Made by a program: the position numbers and the translations under genes. From contig NZ_CP173678.1 in NCBI RefSeq assembly GCF_051903925.1, positions 3,224,001 through 3,288,000 of the forward strand: a DNA stretch of 64,000 bases, read 5' to 3'. Below, in pieces: positions 46,077-54,627 of this stretch (the first letter of the stretch is position 1; each line of letters begins with the position of its first letter). The notes below the pieces were generated by a model, which made no database searches, was not told the DNA's origin, and saw only the letters and a list, made by a program, of their open reading frames with translations. The stretch is from G051903925 sp051903925. GTDB taxonomy: Bacteria > Pseudomonadota > Alphaproteobacteria > Zavarziniales > Zavarziniaceae.

Positions 46077-47474
46077 TCAGTCGTTGGACGTGCGCACCAC
46101 GATCTGGGCTTCGGCCGTGCCCGATTCGGCCTTGGCCATCTGGCCGCGGACTGCCTCGCGCAGCTTCTCGGTCAGCGCCAGGTCACCGGTCAGTTCCTTG
46201 GGCAGGTCGATCGGCTTCTCGCTGGCAACCGCCCAGATGATGTCCTCGCCCACCGGCTGCTGCACTTCCAGCTCGTACGGGAGGCCGTCTTCCGGGAGGA
46301 GCAGGGCCGTCTCGGCCTTCAGCTTGCCGCCGCCCACGCCGAACGCGGGGTAGAGGAGCGTGGCGCCACCCTTCGAGTCGAAGTTGAACAGGTAGACGTG
46401 CGCCTCGCGGTTGACGCGGATGATGAAGCGGATCTTCTCGCCCACCTTGAAGTTCGGGATGCCCTCGCCGGCGGTGGTGCTCAGCTCGATCTGCAGGCCC
46501 TTGTTCGAGATGTCGACGGGCACCGCCTCGGCCGGCTGGGTCGCCTGCACGGCGGCCTGCTGCGTCGGCCGGATGCGCGGGAGCGGCAGGTCGTCGGCCG
46601 GGATCTCGACCGAGGCGGTCGAGAGCGTGTCGCCACCCTTGGCCCGCAGGTCGACATTGACCAGCAGGGCGTTGTCGCGCGGCTCGACCCGGCCGGCCAG
46701 CTCGAACTCGGCATCGACCAGGTCGCCGGTCAGGCTGAGGCCGGGGCGGGCCACCGGACGGATCGCGCGCGTGCGCACCGTCTGGGTGTCCAGGCTGGCG
46801 ATCTGGGTCTTGGCGTCGATCGCGACGAAGCGGCTGCTGTCGGTGATCGCGCGCTGGAACCAGCCCTGAAGGTAGTCGTACATGCGCCGGTCACCTGCCT
46901 GGCCGCTGAAGCGCAAGGGGCGGACATAGAGCGAAGACGGGCCCAGCTGCGGATTGGCGTCCGACAGGCGCAGGACCAGGGTCCGGGCCCAGGCATCGGC
47001 GTCGGGCTTCAGCCGGTCGGCCGGCACGGCGCTCGCCTCGATGATCGAGGGCGTGACGATGCCGCGGCCCCAGGCCTTGTCGCGCCAGGGCTTGGCCTGG
47101 AGGCTGAGCTGGATTTTGTCGCCGGCCTGGGTCCAGGTGCCGCCGATCACCCAGAACGCCTGGTTGGGCGAGCTGGGCCGGATCACGGTGTAGCCGGCAT
47201 TGCTGAGCGCGGCCGAGACTTCCTTCTGGATGTCGATCGCGACCGGCGGGCTGATCTTGCTGTCGCCGTCATAGAAGTCGATCGGGCTGACCACCACGTC
47301 GCGGCCGCCGGCCTGCTGGTTCTCGTTCAGCTTGGCGATCAGCTTGGCGGCGGCGGCGTCCACGCCGGGCACGGGTGCCGCGCGGACCGGGCCCGCCAGG
47401 AGGGCCGCCGCCAGCAGCACCCCCGCCCAGGCATATTGCAGGAGCGGGACGGCGCCTGCCTGTGTTCTCTTCAT
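46077..47474 (-). CDS. Exported DUF4384 domain-containing protein
   Basis: A 465-aa protein with a signal peptide (LLQYAWAGVLLAAALLAGPVRA). The first two-thirds has repeated beta motifs with VVVSPIDFYDGDSKISPP and AFWVIGGTWTQAGDKIQLSLQAK; the DUF4384 part (about 310-400) has IRFIIRVNREAHVYLFNFDSKGGATLLYPAF. It is divergent from a CHASE2 adenylate cyclase. Genes of this kind often accompany CHASE2/FecR-type sensory pairs in Rhodospirillales, so an envelope-sensing role is inferred. A GGGGAG box lies about nine bases before the start. Confidence 0.8.
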   Translation of the reverse strand: MKRTQAGAVPLLQYAWAGVLLAAALLAGPVRAAPVPGVDAAAAKLIAKLNENQQAGGRDVVVSPIDFYDGDSKISPPVAIDIQKEVSAALSNAGYTVIRPSSPNQAFWVIGGTWTQAGDKIQLSLQAKPWRDKAWGRGIVTPSIIEASAVPADRLKPDADAWARTLVLRLSDANPQLGPSSLYVRPLRFSGQAGDRRMYDYLQGWFQRAITDSSRFVAIDAKTQIASLDTQTVRTRAIRPVARPGLSLTGDLVDAEFELAGRVEPRDNALLVNVDLRAKGGDTLSTASVEIPADDLPLPRIRPTQQAAVQATQPAEAVPVDISNKGLQIELSTTAGEGIPNFKVGEKIRFIIRVNREAHVYLFNFDSKGGATLLYPAFGVGGGKLKAETALLLPEDGLPYELEVQQPVGEDIIWAVASEKPIDLPKELTGDLALTEKLREAVRGQMAKAESGTAEAQIVVRTSND

Positions 47475-47824
47475 GGACCAGTCTCCCCAAGAAACGGCGC
47501 AACTGCACGAGTCGCAACCTTGCCGGCCAGGATCCGGCCGGCGGGGCGGGCAGTGCTCGTTCGCGTCAGCATAACATCTGGGTACTCGCGCCGGAACGTC
47601 ATGCCCCGGCTTCGCATGAATGCAGTCTGGCGTGACGGCCGGCCCAATGCCTGTGACCGGGATCACCGCAGCCCCGAAGGCCGCGCGGCGCGGGTGATCG
47701 CCATCACGGCCAAATCAGGCAGCGCACGCTAAAGCGGAAAGGGCTAAGGTTTGCCGTTGGTGGCGCTGCCTTGCCTGTCGAAGCGGGAGCCCGCAGGACG
47801 CATGACTGCAAGAGGGGCGATTGC
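47475..47824. promoter_or_regulatory. Divergent intergenic region carrying two CRP-like palindromes
   Basis: 350 bp between the DUF4384 and adenylate cyclase genes without a gene. Contents: TGTGA-N6-TCACC at 47652-47667 and GGTGA-N6-TCACG at 47693-47708, whose centres are 41 bp apart (about four turns), plus GTGATCGCCATCAC symmetry in the second. The cyclase RBS region (AAGAGGGGCG) is at 47810-47819. Nothing else is recognized. Confidence 0.5.
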
Positions 47825-49795
47825 ATGTTTCGTCAGACGCCGCAGGCGGTGGCCGCCGCCTTCGCCGTGGCGCTGATCGTGGGGACCGTCGCCTTCATCG
47901 TCCTGGCGCGGAACTTTCCGCTGATCGCGGTGCCCGAGAACTATGTGGGCGACGTGATCCGCGCGCGCCTGGCGCCGCCACGGCCGCAGAATCCCGACAT
48001 CGTCGTCCTGGCGATCGGGGAGGGGACGCTCTCCTCCTATGCCTGCCGCTCGCCCGTCGACCGCCTGCTGATTGCCGAAACGCTGCGCGTCCTGGCGGAC
48101 AAGGGGGCGCGGGCGGTCGGCATCGACCTTCTGTTCGACGTGCCGACCCTGCCCGAAGTCGATGCCCGGCTGCGCCAGGCGCTGCTGGCCTTTCCCGGAC
48201 CCGCCGTCGTTGCCTATGCCGGCAGCGACGCCGCCCTGACCGAGGGGCAGCTGGGCTTCCAGGATCAGTTCCTGGACGGCGTGCTGAAGGGCTATGCCAA
48301 CGTCCTGCCCGACAGCGACGACGATACCGTGCGCATGGCCTTTCCCGGCCAGGTGGGCGACGACGGCACCTGGCGCGCCGGACTGCCCTTTGTCCTGGCC
48401 GAGGCACTGGGCCATGGCGTGCCGCGCGTGCAGTTCCCGATCAGCTGGCGCCAGGGGCCGGAACTGGGGATGCCGCCGTTTCGCGCCTTTCCGATCGAGC
48501 GGGCGGCCCAGCTGCCGCGCGCCTGGCTGGAGAACAAGATCGTCCTGATCGGTGCCGACCTGCCGCACGACGACCGCCGGCGCACGCCGTTCTCGCGCCA
48601 GGTCGCGGGCGAGGGGCAGGGCTTCCTGCTGGGCGCCCATGGCGGGACCATTCCCGGCGTGCTGATCCATGCCACCGTCCTGTCGCAGCTGATGGAGGGG
48701 CGGACGCAGGTCCTGTCGCCGCTGCTGGTGGAGATCCCGCTGGGCATCCTGCTGGCGCTGCTGGCGATCGTGATCGCGACGCGGCTGCTGAGCCATGTGC
48801 TGCAGTCGCTGGCGGTGATCGCCGTGGTGGTGATCCTGTGGGCCAGCGCGTTCTGGATGTTCCAGCGCACCGACATCCTGCTGCCCATGGTGTCGGCGAC
48901 GCTGGCCTTTGGCCTGGCCTTTGGCGCGACGCTCCTCTACCTGGGCCAGCAGCGCCGGCGCCAGATCATGTTCGTGCGCGATGCCTTCTCCCGCTATGTC
49001 TCGCGCTCGGTCCTGAAGCGGCTGGAGCGCGATCCCGAGGCGCTGAAGCTCGGCGGGGTCAAGCGCGAGGTGTCGATCGTCTTCAGCGACCTGGTGGGCT
49101 TCACCAGCTTTGCCGAGACGCAGGAGCCGACGGCCCTGATCCTGGTCCTGAACGAGTACCTGGATACCCTGTCGGTGGAGGTGCTGAAGCTGGAAGGCAC
49201 AATCGACAAGTTCATCGGCGACGGGATGATGGCCGTGTTCGGCGCGCCGGAGGAGATGCCCGACCATGCCGAGCGGGCCATCGCCTGTGCCCTGAACCTG
49301 AAGGCGGCGGCCGAGCGCTATGCCGCCAAGGCGGCGCTGAACGGCATCGCCCTGGGCGGCACGCGGGTCGGTGTGCATTCGGGCTCGGTCGTGGTCGGCA
49401 ATGTCGGCGGGGCGCAGCAGATGAGCTACACGGCGGTGGGCGACGTGGTGAATACCGCATCTCGCCTGGAGGGCGCGAACCGCTACCTGGGGACGGATAT
49501 CCTGATCAGCGGGGCGACCATCGCGCGCGCCGGATTCCGCGCCGCGCGGCCGATCGGCCATCTTGTGGTCAAAGGTCGGCGCGAGGATCTGGAGGTCTTC
49601 GAGCCGTTCACCCTGGGGCCGCAATTGGACAGCTACAATGCAGCCTACGCCCTGATGGCGGCCGAGGACGGCCATGCGCTGGCGGCGTTCGAGGCGCACC
49701 TGAAACAGTTTCCCAAGGACACCCTCGCCAAACTGCATCGCGACCGCCTGGCCGCGGGCGAGACGTCCGCCCACATCATCCTGGAGGAGAAATGA
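47825..49795 (+). CDS. CHASE2 domain-containing class III adenylate/guanylate cyclase
   Basis: A 656-aa membrane cyclase. A first membrane helix (about 10-28) is followed by the periplasmic CHASE2 sensor (to about 290, DIVVLAIGEGT and GARAVGIDLLFD), then three helices (about 300-375), and a cytoplasmic cyclase domain (about 415-600). Metal-binding Asp422 (FSDLVGFT) and Asp466 (IGDGMMAVFG) are both present, and Lys462 plus the VGDVVNTASRL segment fit ATP use. The ligand of CHASE2 is unknown. It overlaps the next gene (ATGA), suggesting a paired sensor. Confidence 0.88.
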   Translation: MFRQTPQAVAAAFAVALIVGTVAFIVLARNFPLIAVPENYVGDVIRARLAPPRPQNPDIVVLAIGEGTLSSYACRSPVDRLLIAETLRVLADKGARAVGIDLLFDVPTLPEVDARLRQALLAFPGPAVVAYAGSDAALTEGQLGFQDQFLDGVLKGYANVLPDSDDDTVRMAFPGQVGDDGTWRAGLPFVLAEALGHGVPRVQFPISWRQGPELGMPPFRAFPIERAAQLPRAWLENKIVLIGADLPHDDRRRTPFSRQVAGEGQGFLLGAHGGTIPGVLIHATVLSQLMEGRTQVLSPLLVEIPLGILLALLAIVIATRLLSHVLQSLAVIAVVVILWASAFWMFQRTDILLPMVSATLAFGLAFGATLLYLGQQRRRQIMFVRDAFSRYVSRSVLKRLERDPEALKLGGVKREVSIVFSDLVGFTSFAETQEPTALILVLNEYLDTLSVEVLKLEGTIDKFIGDGMMAVFGAPEEMPDHAERAIACALNLKAAAERYAAKAALNGIALGGTRVGVHSGSVVVGNVGGAQQMSYTAVGDVVNTASRLEGANRYLGTDILISGATIARAGFRAARPIGHLVVKGRREDLEVFEPFTLGPQLDSYNAAYALMAAEDGHALAAFEAHLKQFPKDTLAKLHRDRLAAGETSAHIILEEK

Positions 49796-50514
49796 AGCGC
49801 CTGTCCTTTGCCCTGGCAGCAGCCATGCTGGGCTCTGCCCTGGGTTTCGCCGGGGCGGGTTCCGCGCTCGCCGAAGAAGCGATCGTCATCGAATCGAGCG
49901 TCGACGGCATCAAGGACGGCCAGCTCGTCCCCGATGGCGGCACGATCGAGGTCCCGGCCGGCAAGACCGTGACGCTGATCACCAATAGCGGCCAGACCGT
50001 GACCCTGGCCGGGCCCTATTCCGGCAAGGTCGAGGGCTCGGGCGGGGGTGGCGGCGAGAACCAGGTGGTCGCCGTGCTGTCCGGCCTGTTCCAGCGCGGC
50101 CAGGAAGGCGGCCAGCTGGGGGCGACGCGGTCGATCGGGAACGCCTTCAACGCCAATACCTATGCGGTCGACATGTCTGGCCAGGTCTGCGTGTTCGATC
50201 CCGCGAAGGCCAATATCGGTCCCCCCATCCTTGGCGGAAGCAATCGCCTGACCTTGATGTCGGTGACCGGTGCGGCGCAGGCCGTGGTGGACGTGCCCTC
50301 TGGCAAGACCGTGCCGTGGCCGGCGGAACTGCCGGTCAAGACCGGGGCCAAGTACCTGGTCCAGAAGCAGGGCAACACGACCGGCCTGATGATCACCCTG
50401 AAGGTGATGGAGAGCAGGGCGGAGACCGACCTGGACCGCGTGCTGGAACTGGCGGGGGCCGGGTGCGATGCCCAGGCGCTGCGCCTGATCAAGACCATTC
50501 GCGCCGCCGGCTGA
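49792..50514 (+). CDS. Secreted protein encoded as partner of the adenylate cyclase
   Basis: A 240-aa protein whose signal peptide ends near Ala27 (GAGSALA-EE). Residues about 35-75 (DGGTIEVPAGKTVTLITNSGQTVTLAGPYSG) resemble FecR-type beta strands; GGGGG lies at 83-87, and the rest has no recognized domain. It is coupled to the cyclase by an ATGA overlap. A role as ligand-binding or interaction partner of the periplasmic CHASE2 domain is inferred, not shown. Confidence 0.72.
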   Translation: MKRLSFALAAAMLGSALGFAGAGSALAEEAIVIESSVDGIKDGQLVPDGGTIEVPAGKTVTLITNSGQTVTLAGPYSGKVEGSGGGGGENQVVAVLSGLFQRGQEGGQLGATRSIGNAFNANTYAVDMSGQVCVFDPAKANIGPPILGGSNRLTLMSVTGAAQAVVDVPSGKTVPWPAELPVKTGAKYLVQKQGNTTGLMITLKVMESRAETDLDRVLELAGAGCDAQALRLIKTIRAAG

Positions 50515-50628
50515 GCGTGGGACGCACGGAAGAAAAGTGAAGTCGCGGCGCAGGAGCGGACGCCATCGTGCGTGACAGGACCATCACCAGCCCGCAAGGG
50601 CACAAGTGAAAGGTTCAGTTCCGTGAAG

Positions 50629-51339
50629 ATGTTGTCGAAGTCTGCCCTGTCCGCCGTGGCGCTTTCCTTGGCCCTGGGGACGTCGGCCGTTGCCGTGATG
50701 GCGGCTTCCACCGATGCGCCGCCGGCCGCCGCCGACCGGGCCAAGCCAGAGACGCGCGCCGAATACGATGCGCGCCGCGCCGCCCTGTTCGACAAGGTCG
50801 ATGCCGACAAGGATGGCACGGTCACGCGCGAGGAGTTGCGCGCCGCCCGCGACGCCATGCGCGACGAGCACCGCGCCGCCCGGTTCGGCGCCGTGGACGC
50901 CGACAAGAGCGGCAGCGTCAGCCGGGACGAGTTCACCGCCCAGGCGACGGCCCGCCTGAACGCCATGTTCGACCGGCTGGACGCCGACAAGGACGGGCAG
51001 CTGAGCGCGGACGAGATGAAGGCCCATGGTCGCCACGGCATGCGCCACGATGCGCGGGCCGAGGGCGACAAGCCCGCAGGCGAGATGGGCGAGGGTCATG
51101 TCGACCGCCAGCGCATGGGGCGCGGCCACCACCGTGGCGGTCACCACCGTGACGGCCTGTGGGGTGCCTTTGGGCGGGCGGATGCTGACCGTGACGGCAG
51201 CATCACCCGGGCCGAGTTCGACGCCGCCGGGGCCGCCCGGTTCGAGGCGCTGGACGACGACAAGAACGGCGTGATCGACCCGGCGGAACGCCCGCAGCAG
51301 CACGGCCGCCATCACGAGCGGGGCCACGACCGGGGCTGA
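50629..51339 (+). CDS. Secreted EF-hand protein
   Basis: A 236-aa protein with a signal sequence (MLSKSALSAVALSLALGTSAVA) and five EF-hand calcium loops, each DxDxDG-like: DADKDGTVTREE, DADKSGSVSRDE, DADKDGQLSADE, DADRDGSITRAE and DDDKNGVIDPAE. The segment GRGHHRGGHHRDG and the tail HGRHHERGHDRG are His-rich and may bind other metals. ATG 50629 or GTG 50623 may start it. An exported calcium sensor or buffer is likely; no partner is obvious. Confidence 0.85.
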   Translation: MLSKSALSAVALSLALGTSAVAVMAASTDAPPAAADRAKPETRAEYDARRAALFDKVDADKDGTVTREELRAARDAMRDEHRAARFGAVDADKSGSVSRDEFTAQATARLNAMFDRLDADKDGQLSADEMKAHGRHGMRHDARAEGDKPAGEMGEGHVDRQRMGRGHHRGGHHRDGLWGAFGRADADRDGSITRAEFDAAGAARFEALDDDKNGVIDPAERPQQHGRHHERGHDRG

Positions 51340-51395
51340 GGCGGATCAGCTCCATCGGTGCGCCCGTCGATCCATGGATGATTTCGATGGACCCA

Positions 51396-51499
51396 CCTGA
51401 TCCTGAGGAGGCGGCTCTGCCGCCGTCTCGAGGGATGGGCCGCCAGCGCGGGTGGCCCATCCTTCGAGGCTTCGCTTCGATCCGCACCTCAGGATGAGG
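51396..51499. repeat. Long imperfect inverted repeat (dispersed alphaproteobacterial element)
   Basis: Arms 51396-51444 and 51451-51499 are about 49 bases each with internal mismatches, starting CCTGATCCTGAGG and ending in CCTCAGGATGAGG. The core CATCCTGAGG...CCTCGAAGGATGGGC resembles a repeat found in many alphaproteobacterial genomes. No gene is present in 51340-51619. Confidence 0.65.
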
Positions 51500-51578
51500 G
51501 AGTAAAATAAGCAGAAAACCATCCAAAGTTGATATGCGATTCGCACCGGAGCGATGCGGGCGGTCGCACGACCCGACT

Positions 51579-51611
51579 CTCCCCCGCCCTGCGGACGGGG
51601 GAGGGCCTTTT
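51579..51611 (+). terminator. Possible intrinsic terminator
   Basis: CTCCCCCG and CGGGGGAG form an 8-bp stem around CCCTGCGGA; TTTT follows after GGCC. It is 240 bp after the EF-hand gene and close to the convergent gene's end, and also resembles a common intergenic repeat, so its role is uncertain. Confidence 0.45.
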
Positions 51612-51619
51612 CAGGCGGC

Positions 51620-52345
51620 TCAGAACGCGCCGGGCTCGACGGTGAGGACGTCCGGGGACTGCGGGTTCTGGACGTAGGACAGCTGCAGCGACACGGCCGG
51701 CGGGGGCGGGGTCTCCCCCTCCTTCGGCGCGGCCTTGGGCGTGCCGGAGAGGACGAGGAGGACCATGCGCTTGTCCTGGTCCTGGCCGCGGAACACCACG
51801 ATCGTGCCGTCCTGCAACTGGGCATTGGCGACCATCGTGTCGGCCACGAAGCCCTGCTTCAGGAAATATGTGCGCAACAGGTTGGCGGCGGCCACCACCT
51901 GGTCGGCCGCGACGTCGCTGCCGGCGGCGGCGCCCCAGGCGACGTTGACCTGGATCAGCGTGCGCGTCTTGTACCCCAGGATATAGGAGACGACGGCGGG
52001 GCCGCCGACCTGGAGCAGGTCGGGCTTCTGCACCGTCAGAGCGGTGGTCTGCTCGGACAGGTTGTCGACCTTGCCCACCTTGTCCTTGTCGACGCCCAGG
52101 TCGCGCTTGATGGCACCCAGCACGTCCGCCTCGCTCATGCCGAAGCGGGCGGAGCGGAAGCCGTCGACCTGGAAGGCCGGCGCGGCCGCGGCCGGGGCCT
52201 CCGCCGTGGCGGCCAACACGGGCGGGGAAAGCAGCGTGGCACCGGTGCCCGCGGCAAGGCCGGCCGCCAGGGCCAGGCCCAGACCGAGCGCGCCGGCGGA
52301 TCGGGAAACGCGTCGGGACAGGCTGGAACGCATACCGTCAGTCAT
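51620..52345 (-). CDS. Hypothetical secreted protein
   Basis: A 241-aa product with a signal sequence (LGLGLALAAGLAAGTGATLL) and a domain containing FRSARFGMSEADVLGAIKRDLGVD and VSYILGYKTRTLIQVNVAWG. The FGMSEADV pattern recalls small-domain (SmpA/OmlA-like) lipoproteins, but no lipobox is present. GTG 52357, ATG 52345 and ATG 52333 are possible starts; the middle one is used here. Function unknown. Confidence 0.6.
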   Translation of the reverse strand: MTDGMRSSLSRRVSRSAGALGLGLALAAGLAAGTGATLLSPPVLAATAEAPAAAAPAFQVDGFRSARFGMSEADVLGAIKRDLGVDKDKVGKVDNLSEQTTALTVQKPDLLQVGGPAVVSYILGYKTRTLIQVNVAWGAAAGSDVAADQVVAAANLLRTYFLKQGFVADTMVANAQLQDGTIVVFRGQDQDKRMVLLVLSGTPKAAPKEGETPPPPAVSLQLSYVQNPQSPDVLTVEPGAF

Positions 52346-52587
52346 GCCGTTTCTCACTCGTGTTGGACTTGAGCCCGGACCTTCGCTCTACCACAGCGGC
52401 TGCGCCGATACACCGTCATAAAACCGGGTCATAAGGATGCGTGGCAACGATCACTTCCGGTTGCCGGATCGCATCCGCCGGGGGTCCACGCGGCGCGCGC
52501 TAAGGTCTTGATTTGCCGCATTCTGGTGCGCGGCCAATGATCCTATCTGATGAACGCGACGCGCCGAGACCAGGGAAGAGGACGACG

Positions 52588-54399
52588 ATGCCCCACGATG
52601 CCGCAACACCGCCGGGCCCGCCGCCACGTCCAGCCGCCCGCCGGCCGGCCCCGCCGACGACGGAGCCGCCCGATGCCGATGCCCTGTGGCAGCGCCAGAT
52701 CGACCGCCAGTTCCATGCGGCACTGAGCCGCCTGACCGCCGGACTGTCGCCCGCGTCGATCGGCTTTGCCTATGCCGACTGGCTGGTGCACATGGCGATG
52801 TCGCCGGGGAAGCAGCAGGAACTGGCGTTGAAGTTCCAGCGCAAGCTGAGCCGCTTCATGGCCTATGCCCTGCGCGCCGGGCTGGACCCGAACGCGCCGC
52901 CCTGCATCGAGCCCTTGCCCCAGGATCGCCGGTTCCGCGATCCCGCCTGGGCCAAGCCGCCCTACAACCTGCTCTACCAGGGCTTCCTGCTGGGGCAGCA
53001 ATGGTGGCACTGCGCCACGACCGACATTCGCGGCATCTCGCGCCATCACCAGGACGTGGTCGCCTTCACCACGCGGCAGATGCTGGATGTCTTTTCGCCC
53101 TCGAACTTCCCGCTGACCAATCCGGAGGTGCTGCAGCGCGCGGTCGAGACGGGTGGCACCAGCCTGGCGAACGGTTGGAAGAACCTGGTCGAGGATGCGC
53201 AGCGGCGCTTCGACCGGCTGCCGCCGGTGGGCGCCGACGCGTATCGCGTGGGCGAGCAGGTGGCGGTGACGCCCGGCAAGGTCGTGCTGCGCAACCGCCT
53301 GATGGAGCTGATCCAGTATTCCCCGGCGACGGAGACGGTCGCGGCGGAGCCGGTGCTGATCGTGCCGGCCTGGATCATGAAGTACTACATCCTGGACCTG
53401 TCGCCGCAGAACTCGCTGGTGCGCTACCTGGTGGAGAAGGGGCACACGGTGTTCATGGTCTCGTGGAAGAACCCGGGCGTGGACGAGCGCGACCTGGCCA
53501 TGGACGACTACCTCCGCTTTGGCCCGCTGGCCGCACTCGACGCGATCGAGGCGATCGTCCCGGGCGCGCGGGTCCATGCGGCCGGCTATTGCCTGGGGGG
53601 CACGCTGCTGGCCGTTGCGGCGGCGTATCTGGCGCGGATGCGCCACGATCGCCTGGCGAGCATGACGCTGCTGGCGGCGCAGACCGACTTCACCGAGGCG
53701 GGGGAGCTGATGCTGTTCATCGACGACAGCCAGATCGCCTTCCTGGAGGACCTGATGTGGTCGCAGGGGTTCCTGGATACCAAGCAGATGGCGGGAGCGT
53801 TCCAGCTCCTGCGCTCAAACGACCTGATCTGGTCGCGCCTGGTGCGCGAGTACCTGATGGGCGAGCGCGACGGGATGAACGACCTGATGGCCTGGAACGC
53901 CGACGCCACGCGCATGCCCTATCGGATGCATTCGCAATATCTGCGCCAGCTGTTCCTGGACAACGACCTGGCCGAGGGGCGCTACAAGGTCTTTGACCGG
54001 CCGGTGGCGCTGGGGGACATCCGCTGCCCGATCTTTGCCGTGAGCACGGAAGCCGACCATGTCGCGCCATGGCGCTCGGTCTACAAGATCAACCAGCTGA
54101 CCGACACCGACATCACGTTCCTGCTGACCAGCGGCGGCCACAATGCCGGGATCGTCAGCGAACCGGGGCGACGCAACCGGTTCTATCGCGTGGCGACGCG
54201 CCTGGCGCATCACCCGCATCTGGACGCGGACGCATGGGTTGAGCAGACGCCGTCGCGGCCGGGATCCTGGTGGCCGGAATGGCAAGGCTGGCTGGCCGAC
54301 CGGTCGACACCCGGTCAGCGACCGCCGGCCATGGGCGCTGCCGATGCCGGCTATCCGGCCCTGGTCGACGCGCCCGGAACCTATGTCTACCAGGCCTGA
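52588..54399 (+). CDS. phaC: Class I polyhydroxyalkanoate synthase
   Basis: A 603-aa polymerase making PHA from 3-hydroxyacyl-CoA; the N-terminal part (to about 280) is the PhaC N domain, the rest an alpha/beta hydrolase. The catalytic Cys335 is in GYCLGGT, Asp490 in STEADHVAPW and His518 in GGHNAG. The length agrees with class I. GGGAAGAGG precedes the ATG. No phaA, phaB or phasin is nearby, so precursor supply is elsewhere. Confidence 0.94.
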   Translation: MPHDAATPPGPPPRPAARRPAPPTTEPPDADALWQRQIDRQFHAALSRLTAGLSPASIGFAYADWLVHMAMSPGKQQELALKFQRKLSRFMAYALRAGLDPNAPPCIEPLPQDRRFRDPAWAKPPYNLLYQGFLLGQQWWHCATTDIRGISRHHQDVVAFTTRQMLDVFSPSNFPLTNPEVLQRAVETGGTSLANGWKNLVEDAQRRFDRLPPVGADAYRVGEQVAVTPGKVVLRNRLMELIQYSPATETVAAEPVLIVPAWIMKYYILDLSPQNSLVRYLVEKGHTVFMVSWKNPGVDERDLAMDDYLRFGPLAALDAIEAIVPGARVHAAGYCLGGTLLAVAAAYLARMRHDRLASMTLLAAQTDFTEAGELMLFIDDSQIAFLEDLMWSQGFLDTKQMAGAFQLLRSNDLIWSRLVREYLMGERDGMNDLMAWNADATRMPYRMHSQYLRQLFLDNDLAEGRYKVFDRPVALGDIRCPIFAVSTEADHVAPWRSVYKINQLTDTDITFLLTSGGHNAGIVSEPGRRNRFYRVATRLAHHPHLDADAWVEQTPSRPGSWWPEWQGWLADRSTPGQRPPAMGAADAGYPALVDAPGTYVYQA

Positions 54400-54465
54400 G
54401 GCGGCGGCCGCTGCAGCGGGAGCTGGAGGCCGCGCAGGCTCAGGCCCGGCAGGGACACAACAGGA

Positions 54466-54543
54466 TCAGAATACGCCGAACAGGTAGAGAAGAATGATGA
54501 TGGGGATCGGAATGCCGACCAGCCACGCCAGGATGCCCTTCAT
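54466..54543 (-). CDS. 25-aa hydrophobic membrane microprotein
   Basis: A 26-codon ORF behind a strong GGAGGGAG box about 8 bases before the ATG at 54543. The product is one membrane helix: MKGILAWLVGIPIP at the start, then Ile/Leu-rich, ending LFGVF. Codon use matches the GC-rich neighbours. It lies between phaC (convergent) and a histidine kinase gene on the same strand, 85 bases after the latter, so it may be expressed with it. Confidence 0.6.
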   Translation of the reverse strand: MKGILAWLVGIPIPIIILLYLFGVF

Positions 54544-54627
54544 GTCTTGACTCCCTCCGTCCTTGAAGACGGGGAAGTGAATGCGGGCGGACGCGAATGG
54601 TTGCGTCCACCCGCCGCCGCGGGCCGC

